Shown here one piece after another: positions 24,669-33,591 of a stretch of 64,000 nucleotides of DNA. The stretch spans positions 1-64,000 of the forward strand of contig CAYMII010000002.1 of the NCBI GenBank assembly GCA_964390565.1. Direction: 5' to 3'. The DNA comes from UBA8529 sp964390565 (lineage in GTDB: Bacteria; Bacteroidota; Bacteroidia; Bacteroidales; Tenuifilaceae). The translations under genes were made by a program, and so were the position numbers. Below the pieces are notes generated by a model, which was given only the letters and a program-made list of their open reading frames with translations, made no database searches and had not been told where the DNA came from. Within the stretch, counting starts at the first letter, position 1, and each line of letters starts with the position of its first letter.

Positions 24669-24676
24669 TATTTTTG
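24669..24676 (+). promoter_or_regulatory. -7 element of the feoAB promoter
   Basis: TATTTTTG fits TAnnTTTG and is 57 bases before the feoAB start codon. I could not identify a convincing iron-regulator operator around it. Confidence 0.4.
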
Positions 24677-24732
24677 TCACCCTAAAACAAAAGTTAGACT
24701 TTAAGGGTTTTATAGAAGTCAAGTAAATTAAA

Positions 24733-27234
24733 ATGAGATTATCGGAATTACAGAACGGGGAATTTGGTATAATATCGAAGGTTAAAGGTCGAGGCGCATT
24801 TCGTAAACGAATTACCGAAATGGGGTTTGTAAAGGGGAAAAAGGTAACAGTCATCAAAAACGCACCCCTTAAAGATCCCATCGAATACAACATCATGGGC
24901 TATGAGGTTTCGCTACGACGTAGCGAGGCGGCTCTAGTTGAAGTTGTAACTCCTAGTGAAGCTAAAGAATTACTCAAAGATAACTATAGCGGTGTTCACT
25001 CATCGGAGCCTGAATTAGAAATACTCGAAACTGGTGCAACAGTTCAAAGTAAAGTCATCAATATTGCACTTGTAGGTAATCCAAATGCTGGTAAAACCAC
25101 ATTCTTCAACTATGCTTCTGGATCGCACGAACATGTTGGCAATTATGGTGGAGTTACTGTCGACTCAAAAAATGCCCGTTTTAAATACAAAGGCTACACA
25201 TTCAATATTACCGATTTACCTGGCACATACTCGCTTACAGCATATACCCCCGAAGAAGTTTACGTTCGTAAATACATCCACGAAAACAATCCAGATATTG
25301 TCGTAAATGTTGTTGATGCATCCAACCTTGAGCGGAATCTCTACCTTACCACCCAGCTTATCGACATGGATATTAAAGTGGTGGTGGCGCTTAACATGTA
25401 TGATGAGCTTTTGCATAAAGGCGATAAATTCGATTATAAATCGCTTGGTAAAATGGTTGGTATTCCTTTTGTCCCAACGGTTAGCTCAAAAGGGAAAGGG
25501 GTTACTAACGTTTTCGATACAATAATCAACGTTTTTGCCGATAAGGATAAAACCATTCGTCATATCCACATCAATTATGGCGATTATATTGAACGATCAA
25601 TAAAAGTGATTCAGCAAAAGGTAAAAGAGAATTGTAATATAACCATTGACTATTCAAGCAGATACCTATCCATCAAACTTCTTGAAAAAGATAAACTTGT
25701 ACATTCGCTTTTAGTCAAGGTTGATAACTACGAAGAAATCAAAAAGATTACCGAAGAGGAGATTAAAAAACTCGAGGGGATTTTTAAAGAAGATTCTGAA
25801 ACCCTTATCACCGACTCAAAGTATGGATTTATTGCTGGTGCACTGAAGGAAACCCTTCGCGAAGGCGATCATAGCAAGCATAAAACCACTGAGATTGTTG
25901 ATACACTAATGACCCATCAGGTTTTTGGGTTTCCAATCTTTATATTCTTCATGTGGCTAACATTCTATACCACATTCACATTGGGATCATACCCAATGAA
26001 CTGGATCGACAGTGGGGTTCATCTGTTTAGCAACTTCTTGAGCGGTATTATGGCCGATGGGCCATTTAAAGATCTGCTTATTAATGGGATTATAAACGGT
26101 GTTGGTAGCGTAATCGTTTTTTTACCTAACATCCTAATCCTTTTCTTCTTTATTTCACTACTTGAGGATACAGGTTATATGGCTCGTGCAGCGTTTATTA
26201 TGGATAAATTGATGCACAAAATTGGGTTGCATGGCAAATCATTCATCCCACTTATAATGGGTTTTGGCTGCAACGTACCTGCGATTATGGCTACACGTAC
26301 CATAGAGAATAAAAATAATAGAATACTCACGATGCTCATCACCCCATTCATGAGCTGTAGCGCACGACTTCCTGTTTATATATTGATAATTGGTGCGTTC
26401 TTCCCATCAAATGCAAGTTTAGTGCTATTCTCAATTTACATGTTGGGCATTCTAATTGCTATAGGCACTGCGCTATTGTTTAAACGCACCTTCTTTAAAT
26501 CCGATGATGTTCCATTTGTGATGGAATTACCGCCATACCGAATCCCAACAATGCGTTCAACGGTATTACATATGTGGCACAAAGGCTCACAATATCTACA
26601 AAAAATGGGGGGAGTTATTCTTATTGCTGTAATATTTATTTGGGCATTAGGTTATTTCCCTCGCGATACAAAGTTTTCGAAAGATTACAATAGCCTAATC
26701 ATTGAAAAAACACAGTTAATTGCTGTTTCCACTGTTGATTCAATATCTAAAGTCCAATTAGCAGAAGAAATAAAGATACTAGAAGCAGAAAAAGAAGCAG
26801 AAAGACAAGAGCAATCGTATTTAGGTAGAGTTGGGAAATTTATTGAACCAGTAATTGCCCCTCTTGGATTCGATTGGAAAATGGGTGTAAGCCTTCTTTC
26901 GGGTGTTGCTGCAAAAGAGATTGTAGTAAGTACTATTGGTGTACTTTATCAGGCAGATAAAGATGCCGACGAGCACTCATCTACTTTAATAAAGAAATTG
27001 CAGAACGAGAAGCACAATTCTGGTAAAAATATTGGCGAGAAAGTTTTTACACCTTTAACGGCATTATCGTTCCTTCTTTTCATACTTATTTATTTCCCAT
27101 GTGTAGCAGTAATTGCAGCAATTAAAAAAGAATCGGGAAGTTGGAAATGGGCACTGTTCACTATTTTCTCAACCACGATGTTAGCATGGCTGGTTTCCTT
27201 TACAGTATTTCAAATTGGTAGTTTAATATTCTGA
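24733..27234 (+). CDS. feoB: ferrous iron transporter, FeoA-FeoB fusion
   Basis: The 833-residue protein imports Fe2+ across the inner membrane. Residues 1-75 are an SH3-like FeoA domain (LSELQNGEFGIISKVKG...RITEMGFVKG). The G domain follows from about 112: P-loop GNPNAGKTTFFN, DLPGTYSL switch region, and the NMYDE guanine-binding motif in place of NKxD. Two Gate/Core blocks follow at about 395-590 and 690-830 with GFGCNVPAIMATR and SGVAAKEIVVSTIG. FeoA fused to FeoB is normal in Bacteroidota. It is followed at once by the small Cys-rich partner gene. Confidence 0.95.
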   Translation: MRLSELQNGEFGIISKVKGRGAFRKRITEMGFVKGKKVTVIKNAPLKDPIEYNIMGYEVSLRRSEAALVEVVTPSEAKELLKDNYSGVHSSEPELEILETGATVQSKVINIALVGNPNAGKTTFFNYASGSHEHVGNYGGVTVDSKNARFKYKGYTFNITDLPGTYSLTAYTPEEVYVRKYIHENNPDIVVNVVDASNLERNLYLTTQLIDMDIKVVVALNMYDELLHKGDKFDYKSLGKMVGIPFVPTVSSKGKGVTNVFDTIINVFADKDKTIRHIHINYGDYIERSIKVIQQKVKENCNITIDYSSRYLSIKLLEKDKLVHSLLVKVDNYEEIKKITEEEIKKLEGIFKEDSETLITDSKYGFIAGALKETLREGDHSKHKTTEIVDTLMTHQVFGFPIFIFFMWLTFYTTFTLGSYPMNWIDSGVHLFSNFLSGIMADGPFKDLLINGIINGVGSVIVFLPNILILFFFISLLEDTGYMARAAFIMDKLMHKIGLHGKSFIPLIMGFGCNVPAIMATRTIENKNNRILTMLITPFMSCSARLPVYILIIGAFFPSNASLVLFSIYMLGILIAIGTALLFKRTFFKSDDVPFVMELPPYRIPTMRSTVLHMWHKGSQYLQKMGGVILIAVIFIWALGYFPRDTKFSKDYNSLIIEKTQLIAVSTVDSISKVQLAEEIKILEAEKEAERQEQSYLGRVGKFIEPVIAPLGFDWKMGVSLLSGVAAKEIVVSTIGVLYQADKDADEHSSTLIKKLQNEKHNSGKNIGEKVFTPLTALSFLLFILIYFPCVAVIAAIKKESGSWKWALFTIFSTTMLAWLVSFTVFQIGSLIF

Positions 27235-27239
27235 AAGAT

Positions 27240-27392
27240 ATGGTACAAGAAATATTAACATTCACAGTAATAGCAATAGCACTTGGCTATTTTGCGTACT
27301 CTATGTTTCGAACTTTTGTCCCCAAAAAAGGGAAAACAAACACTCATTCTTGTGCTGGATGTAGTGGAGGGTGCGGTATAATAAAAAACTAA
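27240..27392 (+). CDS. FeoB-associated Cys-rich membrane protein
   Basis: This 50-residue product starts six bases after the feoAB stop. Residues 2-20 (VQEILTFTVIAIALGYFAY) form one membrane helix, then a short basic linker, then a tail with Cys at 38, 41 and 45 (SCAGCSGGCG). Small membrane proteins of this shape follow feoB in many bacteria and may help Fe2+ handling as an FeoC-like partner; this is inferred from position and shape. It shares the feoAB transcript and ends just before a strong terminator. Confidence 0.85.
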   Translation: MVQEILTFTVIAIALGYFAYSMFRTFVPKKGKTNTHSCAGCSGGCGIIKN

Positions 27393-27403
27393 AAACTAAT
27401 TAT

Positions 27404-27440
27404 AAAAAATCCGACTAATAATTTTAGTCGGATTTTTTAT
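27404..27440. terminator. bidirectional terminator between feo and clpB
   Basis: AAAAAATCCGACTAA and TTAGTCGGATTTTTT form a perfect stem with a 5-base loop and serve both convergent units. Confidence 0.9.
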
Positions 27441-27444
27441 TCAA

Positions 27445-30033
27445 TCATCTAAATATCAATTCACTACCATCAAAATAATCAACAATTATTTCCTTATCTT
27501 TCATTACTTTACCTGCAAGTATCTGCTTAGAGAGTTCATTTAAAATATACTTCTGCATTAACCGTTTTAGCGGACGTGCACCATAGGAAGGGTCGAACCC
27601 CTGCTCAGCAATCCAATCAATAGCGCTGTCGGTTATATCAATATTCACATCGCTTTGTGAAAGCATCTCCTTTATTTTTTGGAACTGCAATAGTACTATT
27701 TGTCTAATCTCCTTTTGATTCAATGGGGTAAACATAATTATCTCATCTACCCTATTCAAGAACTCTGGTCTAATGGTTTGTTTTAACAACTCAAACACCA
27801 TCCTTCTTGAACGTTCAAAGGCCTCATCACTATCCTTTTTGGTCGCCCCAGAAAGATTCTCCTGAATGATATGCGAGCCAATATTTGAGGTCATTATAAT
27901 GATGGTATTCTTAAAATCAACTGTACGACCTTTATTATCGGTTAAACGACCCTCGTCGAGCACTTGTAACAAGATATTAAAAACATCAGGATGTGCTTTC
28001 TCAATTTCGTCGAGAAGTACCACAGAATAAGGCTTATGCCTTACGGCCTCGGTTAACTGCCCACCCTCATCGTAGCCAACATATCCGGGAGGTGCACCAA
28101 TTAAGCGCGATACAGAATGACGCTCCTGATACTCGCTCATATCGATACGAGTCATTAGGTTGTCATCATCGAATAGAAACTCGGCAAGCGCTTTGGCAAG
28201 TTCAGTTTTACCAACACCCGTTGTTCCGAGGAATATAAACGAGCCAATTGGACGTTTGGCATCCTGAAGCCCTGCCCTACTCCTACGAACAGCATCGGCA
28301 ACCGCTGCAATTGCCTCATCCTGTCCAACAACTCGTTTATGAAGTTCTATCTCAAGATTTAGAAGTTTTTCCTTTTCGCTTTGAAGCATTCGGTTAACAG
28401 GAATTCCAGTCCATCGCGATACTACTTCGGCAATATCCTCGGCATCAACCTCCTCCTTTATTAAAGCATACTCCAATTGAATTGAGGTTAACTCCTTCTT
28501 AAGCCTTTCTATCTCATTTTCGGCCTCTTTAATTTTGCCGTAACGAAGTTCTGCAACCCGTCCGTAATCGCCTCGGCGCTCGGCTTCATCAGCCTCAAAC
28601 TTAAAATTTTCGATATTTTGTTTATTTCGCTGTATTGAATCGATAATGGTTTTCTCATTCTGCCATTTAGCACGAAGCCTTGTTCGTTCCTCATTTAGGT
28701 TGGCGATTTCTTTACCAAGCTCATCAAGTTTTATTTTATCGCCTTCGCGCTTAATAGCCTCTCGTTCAATCTCTCGCTGTTTAATACGACGCTCAATCTC
28801 ATCGATATCCTCTGGAACAGAGTTCATTTCAAGTCTAAGTTTCGATGCAGCCTCATCCACAAGGTCAATTGCCTTATCGGGTAAAAAACGGTTAGAAACA
28901 TATCGATGCGATAACTCTACAGCAGCGATAATTGCTTCGTCCTTAATCCGAACCGAATGATGACTCTCGTAACGCTCCTTCAAACCACGAAGGATTGATA
29001 TAGCGCTCAATGTATCGGGCTCATCAACCAAAATGCTTTGGAATCGACGTTCTAAAGCTTTATCTTTTTCGAAGTACTTTTGATACTCATCAAGAGTAGT
29101 TGCCCCAATTGCACGAAGTTCACCACGAGCCAATGGAGGCTTAAGGATATTGGCGGCATCCATGGCTCCATCGCCCCTACCCGCTCCCACAAGAGTATGA
29201 ATTTCATCGACAAAAAGAACAATCTCACCGTTTGATGAAACAACCTCTTTAACTACTGATTTCAATCGTTCTTCAAACTCACCTTTATATTTCGCACCAG
29301 CCACAAGAGCACCCATATCAAGTGAAAATAGCTTCTTCGATTTTAGATTTTCTGGTACATCACCACTTACAATACGATGAGCAATTCCTTCGGCAATTGC
29401 CGTTTTGCCAACCCCTGGTTCACCAATTAGGATTGGGTTATTTTTAGTTCTTCTTGTTAAAATCTGAAGGACTCGACGAATCTCGTCATCACGACCAATT
29501 ACAGGATCGAGTTTACCTGATCGAGCCATATCGTTAAGGTTGATAGCAAAACGGTTTAACGCATTGTAGGTATCCTCGGCTGTTTGGCTATCGACCTTTG
29601 CTCCTTTTCGAAGTTCAGCAATAGCTAATTTCAGTTCTTTTTCAGCCATACCAGCATCTTTCATCATCTGCGAAACCTGATCACCACTGGCAAGTAATCC
29701 TAAAAGGATATGCTCAACGGAAACATATTGGTCCCCCAACTCCTTACTATAATCTAACGATTTTTGAAGAACACGACTTGCCGATGAACTCAAGAATTGA
29801 TCCCCTCCAGATACTTTTGGGTACGATTCAAGAATTTTAGTTAAGACAGCATCAAAAGCAGATGGATTTACACCTAACTTCCTTAATACAAAACCTGCAA
29901 TATTCTCGCTTTGGCTTATTATACCCTTAAGTAAATGCGCAGGCTCAATTGTCTGATGGTTATATCCTTGAGCAATTGTAAAGGCTTGTTGTATGGCCTC
30001 TTGGGCTTTGATTGTAAAATTATTAAAGTTCAT
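27445..30033 (-). CDS. clpB: ATP-dependent disaggregase ClpB
   Basis: ClpB works with DnaK to pull proteins out of aggregates. The 862-residue protein has the Clp N-domain (MNFNNFTIKAQEAIQQAF), the first AAA+ module with GEPGVGKTAIAEG near 204 and Walker B VLFVDEIHTL, the coiled-coil M domain at about 410-525 (rich in Arg/Glu), and the second AAA+ module with GTTGVGKTELAK near 605 and VLLDEIEKAH. The C-terminal D2-small domain includes FDPSYGARPLKRL. An ATG six bases upstream is also possible. No HrcA/CIRCE-type operator was seen. Confidence 0.96.
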   Translation of the reverse strand: MNFNNFTIKAQEAIQQAFTIAQGYNHQTIEPAHLLKGIISQSENIAGFVLRKLGVNPSAFDAVLTKILESYPKVSGGDQFLSSSASRVLQKSLDYSKELGDQYVSVEHILLGLLASGDQVSQMMKDAGMAEKELKLAIAELRKGAKVDSQTAEDTYNALNRFAINLNDMARSGKLDPVIGRDDEIRRVLQILTRRTKNNPILIGEPGVGKTAIAEGIAHRIVSGDVPENLKSKKLFSLDMGALVAGAKYKGEFEERLKSVVKEVVSSNGEIVLFVDEIHTLVGAGRGDGAMDAANILKPPLARGELRAIGATTLDEYQKYFEKDKALERRFQSILVDEPDTLSAISILRGLKERYESHHSVRIKDEAIIAAVELSHRYVSNRFLPDKAIDLVDEAASKLRLEMNSVPEDIDEIERRIKQREIEREAIKREGDKIKLDELGKEIANLNEERTRLRAKWQNEKTIIDSIQRNKQNIENFKFEADEAERRGDYGRVAELRYGKIKEAENEIERLKKELTSIQLEYALIKEEVDAEDIAEVVSRWTGIPVNRMLQSEKEKLLNLEIELHKRVVGQDEAIAAVADAVRRSRAGLQDAKRPIGSFIFLGTTGVGKTELAKALAEFLFDDDNLMTRIDMSEYQERHSVSRLIGAPPGYVGYDEGGQLTEAVRHKPYSVVLLDEIEKAHPDVFNILLQVLDEGRLTDNKGRTVDFKNTIIIMTSNIGSHIIQENLSGATKKDSDEAFERSRRMVFELLKQTIRPEFLNRVDEIIMFTPLNQKEIRQIVLLQFQKIKEMLSQSDVNIDITDSAIDWIAEQGFDPSYGARPLKRLMQKYILNELSKQILAGKVMKDKEIIVDYFDGSELIFR

Positions 30034-30146
30034 AATCATAAATTTTAGAACAATAATTTACTTTCAAATCAATTGCCAATGGAATAATTAAGCCATTTTG
30101 ACAACAAACACCACGTTTTTTTAGGCCATTTTGGCTGAGTTAAGGT

Positions 30147-30181
30147 AAAAAAAGGGCGATGCAAATATGCACCGCCCTTAA
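30147..30181 (-). terminator. terminator of the M16 peptidase gene
   Basis: On the minus strand AAGGGCGGTGCA, loop, TGCATCGCCCTT is followed by a T-rich tract. It lies directly after the M16 peptidase stop. Confidence 0.85.
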
Positions 30182-30199
30182 AATATGAATTGAAAAAAT

Positions 30200-33010
30200 C
30201 TATTCAGCCGGAGTCATAACTACCTCAACAATATTGCCTTGGCTAAATAACTTTGCAGCCATAGCCTTAACATTCTCAACTGTCAAAGCATTTACCAACT
30301 CCTTATACTTTGTGTTGATATCGATACCATTCTCGTATTTCTCGCGAATAGCACTTGACCAATAAGCATTCTCGCGCTGATTTTGATCGAACTGTTTCAG
30401 CATAAATTCTTTAGCCTTAACAAGGTTTGCCTCAGAAGGACCATCAGTCATAATAACCTTAACCTCATTGTGAATAATTTCAATCATTCTATCCTTACGA
30501 GCAGGATCGGTATCGAAATTAAAAATGGCACCAAATGAAGGGTAAGGGAAGTTTCTTACATAAGCCCTAACACCTACACCATAGGTAGCTCCTTCTTTCT
30601 CGCGAATTTCCTCGATATACTTGTTGTTTAAAACACTCTTAATAGCATCAACTAGCACTTTATTTTCAAGAGTATACTCAATATTTCCAGTGTATGCGAT
30701 ATTAATGGTTGCTTTAGGATCCTTTAAAGTTTTCTTGAAATAATTTTGAACTTTACCTTTTGGAGGGCGAACGTTGTTATCCTTTGCAGTTTCAACTCTT
30801 TTAATATTTGGTAAACCACCAATATACTTTTCAACTAAGCCTTTAACTTCATCAGGATTAACGTTTCCAACAAATACAAATGTAAAGTCAGAAGCATCGG
30901 CAAAACGGTTTTTAAAGAAATCGAGACTTTGCTTATAGTCAATCTTATTTAAGAAATCAAGATTCATAGGCATAACCCTTGGGTTATGATTTGCCATCAT
31001 AGCCGAAACGCTATCGCGGAATGACATACGTGGATCTGCTCCTGCATTAGCATAGTATGCCTTCATTCTATCCATGAAAGAGGTATAAGTTGGCACATCC
31101 TCACGGGGTTGGGTGAAATATAAGTAAACTAGTTGAAGCATGGTTTCAAAATCCTTAGGTGATGAACTACCCATAAAACCTTCACTCGATTCACCAATCA
31201 TAGGCTGAACGCCTACCATCTTACCTGCTAGCATTTTTTCTAAATCGGTACTAGAAAACTCACCAACTCCTCCGTTAGCAACAAGTTGTGAGGCAAACGA
31301 TGCAGATGGAATAGTTTTCACATCTACTAATGAGATACCTCCTTTACTAAATGCATTTAACTGTATTTCATCTGCTTTGTAATCAGTTTTCTTGAAAACA
31401 ACTTTAACACCGTTTGATAAAGTCCACTCAGTAGTTCCAAAGTCTTTATCCTCTTTTACGCTACTAACCTTTCCAACAGATGCAACATTTTCAACTAAAG
31501 GTTTATTGGAAACTTTATCAACATATGCTTCTAATTTTTCAGTGTAAACATCTTTAATAGCTTTAGAAACCTCATCAACAGTTGGAAGTTTAATGCCATC
31601 TTTCTTTGGACCATTAATTGTGATAACCAAGTTCTGCTCAGTAATCATGCTCTTAGCGTAAGCATTTATCTCATCAATTGAAATTGAAGGTAAAACACCT
31701 GCTGCAAACATATAGCTAAACTGAACACCAGGAATTGGTTCGTTTTCAAGGAAGTTATTTACACACTCGTTAACATACTTCTCATTTTTTTCCTTATCCT
31801 TTTCCTTTAATTGATTCTCAAGACCACGAAGATAATCAGCTTTCATACGCTCAAGTTCCGTTGCTGTAAAACCGAAAAGTTTTACCCTTTGAGCTTCGCG
31901 AATCAAACCTTTAACACCATCGGTAACATTATCGTTTTTTGCAGCTGAATATAGATAAACAACATCCTTAGTTCTAACAATTGAACCAATTGCAAAACCT
32001 GCAAATACAAAAGGAGGATTTGGCTTTTGAATTAATTCACTATAACGAGCATTCATCATGCTTGAGATAAGTGAACGCTGCATTGAAGTTCTTAAATAGC
32101 CTAGGTTCTTAGGCTCATTGATGTCTGTTTTTTGTTTAATAAAAACAGTAATCATTGTATTGCGTGCCTCGGCATCGCTAGCAACACCAATAAGAGGTTC
32201 AACATTATCAGGAAGATCAAAATACTCTCTTTTAGCAGGATTAACTGGCTTTTTAATATCGGCAAATAACGTCTTTACCTTTTGCTCAATCTTGTCAACA
32301 TCGATATCACCAATAATCACAATCGCTTGCAAATCTGTACGATACCATTTAGCATAATAATCCTTAATGGTTTGATAATTAAAATTATTAATTACCTCAA
32401 GATCCCCAATAACATCGCGTTTTGCATATTTAGAATCTTTAAACATAATTGGACTTAGTTCCTTACGCATTCTTGCTTCGGGACCACGACCTGTTCTCCA
32501 CTCTTCGCGAATTACTCCACGCTCATTATCAATCTCTTTATCTTCTAATGAAATAAAATTTGACCAATCATGTAGCACTAACAGCGCTGAGTCAACAATC
32601 CCTTCACGTGTTGTTGGAACATCAGATAGGTTATAAACAGTTTGATCTTGCGAAGTATACGCATTGATATTCTGACCGAACTTTACACCAACTGACTCGA
32701 AATAATTTAATAGCTTTTTACCAGGGAAATTCTTTGTCCCGTTAAAAGCCATGTGCTCAAGGAAGTGAGCTAAACCGTTTTGGTTATCCTCTTCAAGGAT
32801 TGCGCCAACATTTTGAGCAATATAAAAATCGGCACGCTGCTTTGGCTCTGAATTTTTACGAATGTAATAGGTTAAGCCATTCTCAAGTTTACCAATCCTA
32901 AAGTTTGGATCAACTGGGGCTGGCGAGTTCCAATCTATCTGCTTTGGTTGTGCATTTGATATAAACAATGCAGAAAGAAAGAATAACAATGTTGAATAAA
33001 TTCTTCTCAT
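30200..33010 (-). CDS. M16-family zinc peptidase, two-domain pitrilysin/insulinase type
   Basis: The 936-residue protein has a signal peptide (1-20, ending FISNAQ). The inverted zinc motif HFLEH is at 82-86, with the distal Glu in NERGVIREEW about 75 residues on. A second, non-catalytic M16 half starts near 520 (FGTTEWTLSNGVKVVFKKTDYK) and contains the usual KEGATYGVGV-like stretch (EKEGATYGVGVRAYV). Such periplasmic peptidases degrade small or unfolded peptides. It stands alone with its own terminator. Confidence 0.92.
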   Translation of the reverse strand: MRRIYSTLLFFLSALFISNAQPKQIDWNSPAPVDPNFRIGKLENGLTYYIRKNSEPKQRADFYIAQNVGAILEEDNQNGLAHFLEHMAFNGTKNFPGKKLLNYFESVGVKFGQNINAYTSQDQTVYNLSDVPTTREGIVDSALLVLHDWSNFISLEDKEIDNERGVIREEWRTGRGPEARMRKELSPIMFKDSKYAKRDVIGDLEVINNFNYQTIKDYYAKWYRTDLQAIVIIGDIDVDKIEQKVKTLFADIKKPVNPAKREYFDLPDNVEPLIGVASDAEARNTMITVFIKQKTDINEPKNLGYLRTSMQRSLISSMMNARYSELIQKPNPPFVFAGFAIGSIVRTKDVVYLYSAAKNDNVTDGVKGLIREAQRVKLFGFTATELERMKADYLRGLENQLKEKDKEKNEKYVNECVNNFLENEPIPGVQFSYMFAAGVLPSISIDEINAYAKSMITEQNLVITINGPKKDGIKLPTVDEVSKAIKDVYTEKLEAYVDKVSNKPLVENVASVGKVSSVKEDKDFGTTEWTLSNGVKVVFKKTDYKADEIQLNAFSKGGISLVDVKTIPSASFASQLVANGGVGEFSSTDLEKMLAGKMVGVQPMIGESSEGFMGSSSPKDFETMLQLVYLYFTQPREDVPTYTSFMDRMKAYYANAGADPRMSFRDSVSAMMANHNPRVMPMNLDFLNKIDYKQSLDFFKNRFADASDFTFVFVGNVNPDEVKGLVEKYIGGLPNIKRVETAKDNNVRPPKGKVQNYFKKTLKDPKATINIAYTGNIEYTLENKVLVDAIKSVLNNKYIEEIREKEGATYGVGVRAYVRNFPYPSFGAIFNFDTDPARKDRMIEIIHNEVKVIMTDGPSEANLVKAKEFMLKQFDQNQRENAYWSSAIREKYENGIDINTKYKELVNALTVENVKAMAAKLFSQGNIVEVVMTPAE

Positions 33011-33153
33011 TTTTAAATAATTTGGGTTAGAAATTGATTAATTGGTATCAAATGTAATCAAATTAATGTTTTTCAGCTATAATTTATTAAACTTTAACAC
33101 ATTCTCAATGTCATATAGAAAACATATGATTTCCAATTTCTCAAAAATCCTAT

Positions 33154-33161
33154 TAGTTTTG
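33154..33161 (+). promoter_or_regulatory. -7 element overlapping the start of the metal-efflux locus
   Basis: TAGTTTTG fits TAnnTTTG but ends only four bases before the GTG taken as the start of the first gene. If it is used, the transcript would begin at or inside that codon, implying a leaderless mRNA or a wrong start. Confidence 0.4.
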
Positions 33162-33165
33162 CAAC

Positions 33166-33546
33166 GTGAGAAGTTTAAGAATTAACATAATTACTAGAGT
33201 ACTCTTTTTTATTGTTTCTTTATGCTTTATTGGGCATGAGGCGACTCCTCATCATCATCACGATATACTTAAGGCTCACAACGAATGTTGTCATAATCAC
33301 GACAACCATAAATCAAACGATAGTAGTTGCAAAATACTTAACTATATATCTAGCAGTAAAGTAATTACATATAATTTTAGAATTGAATTTGTTGCAATTA
33401 TTGAGCTTTGTTTTGCAGATCTATCCAACGCATTAAATGTAAAACTTAGTAATCAACTGATCAGAGTGCTTGAGCAAATCCCAATTTTGCTCAAATCCCA
33501 ATATAACAATTCATCGTTCTCGCTAAGAGCCCCTCCTGTAGCATAG
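33166..33546 (+). CDS. His/Cys-rich exported protein at the head of a metal-efflux locus
   Basis: The 126-residue product begins at a GTG with a hydrophobic signal (about 8-22). A metal-binding-looking stretch follows, HEATPHHHHDILKAH, then NECCHNHDNHKSND with two adjacent Cys and many His. The rest lacks motifs and ends with APPVA. It lies 45 bases upstream of an RND-type metal efflux operon, and similar short His-rich proteins precede such operons in Bacteroidota. A periplasmic metal chaperone or sensor is inferred. No other Met is available upstream of the His region, so the start is uncertain. Confidence 0.65.
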   Translation: MRSLRINIITRVLFFIVSLCFIGHEATPHHHHDILKAHNECCHNHDNHKSNDSSCKILNYISSSKVITYNFRIEFVAIIELCFADLSNALNVKLSNQLIRVLEQIPILLKSQYNNSSFSLRAPPVA

Positions 33547-33591
33547 CTATTCCTTTGTTGTTTTTTTATCTTTATTAACTCACATAACTAA

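Noticed and set aside
24609..24896. Minus-strand frame over the start of feoAB
   Set aside because: It overlaps the FeoA domain and the promoter; no motif or start signal supports it.
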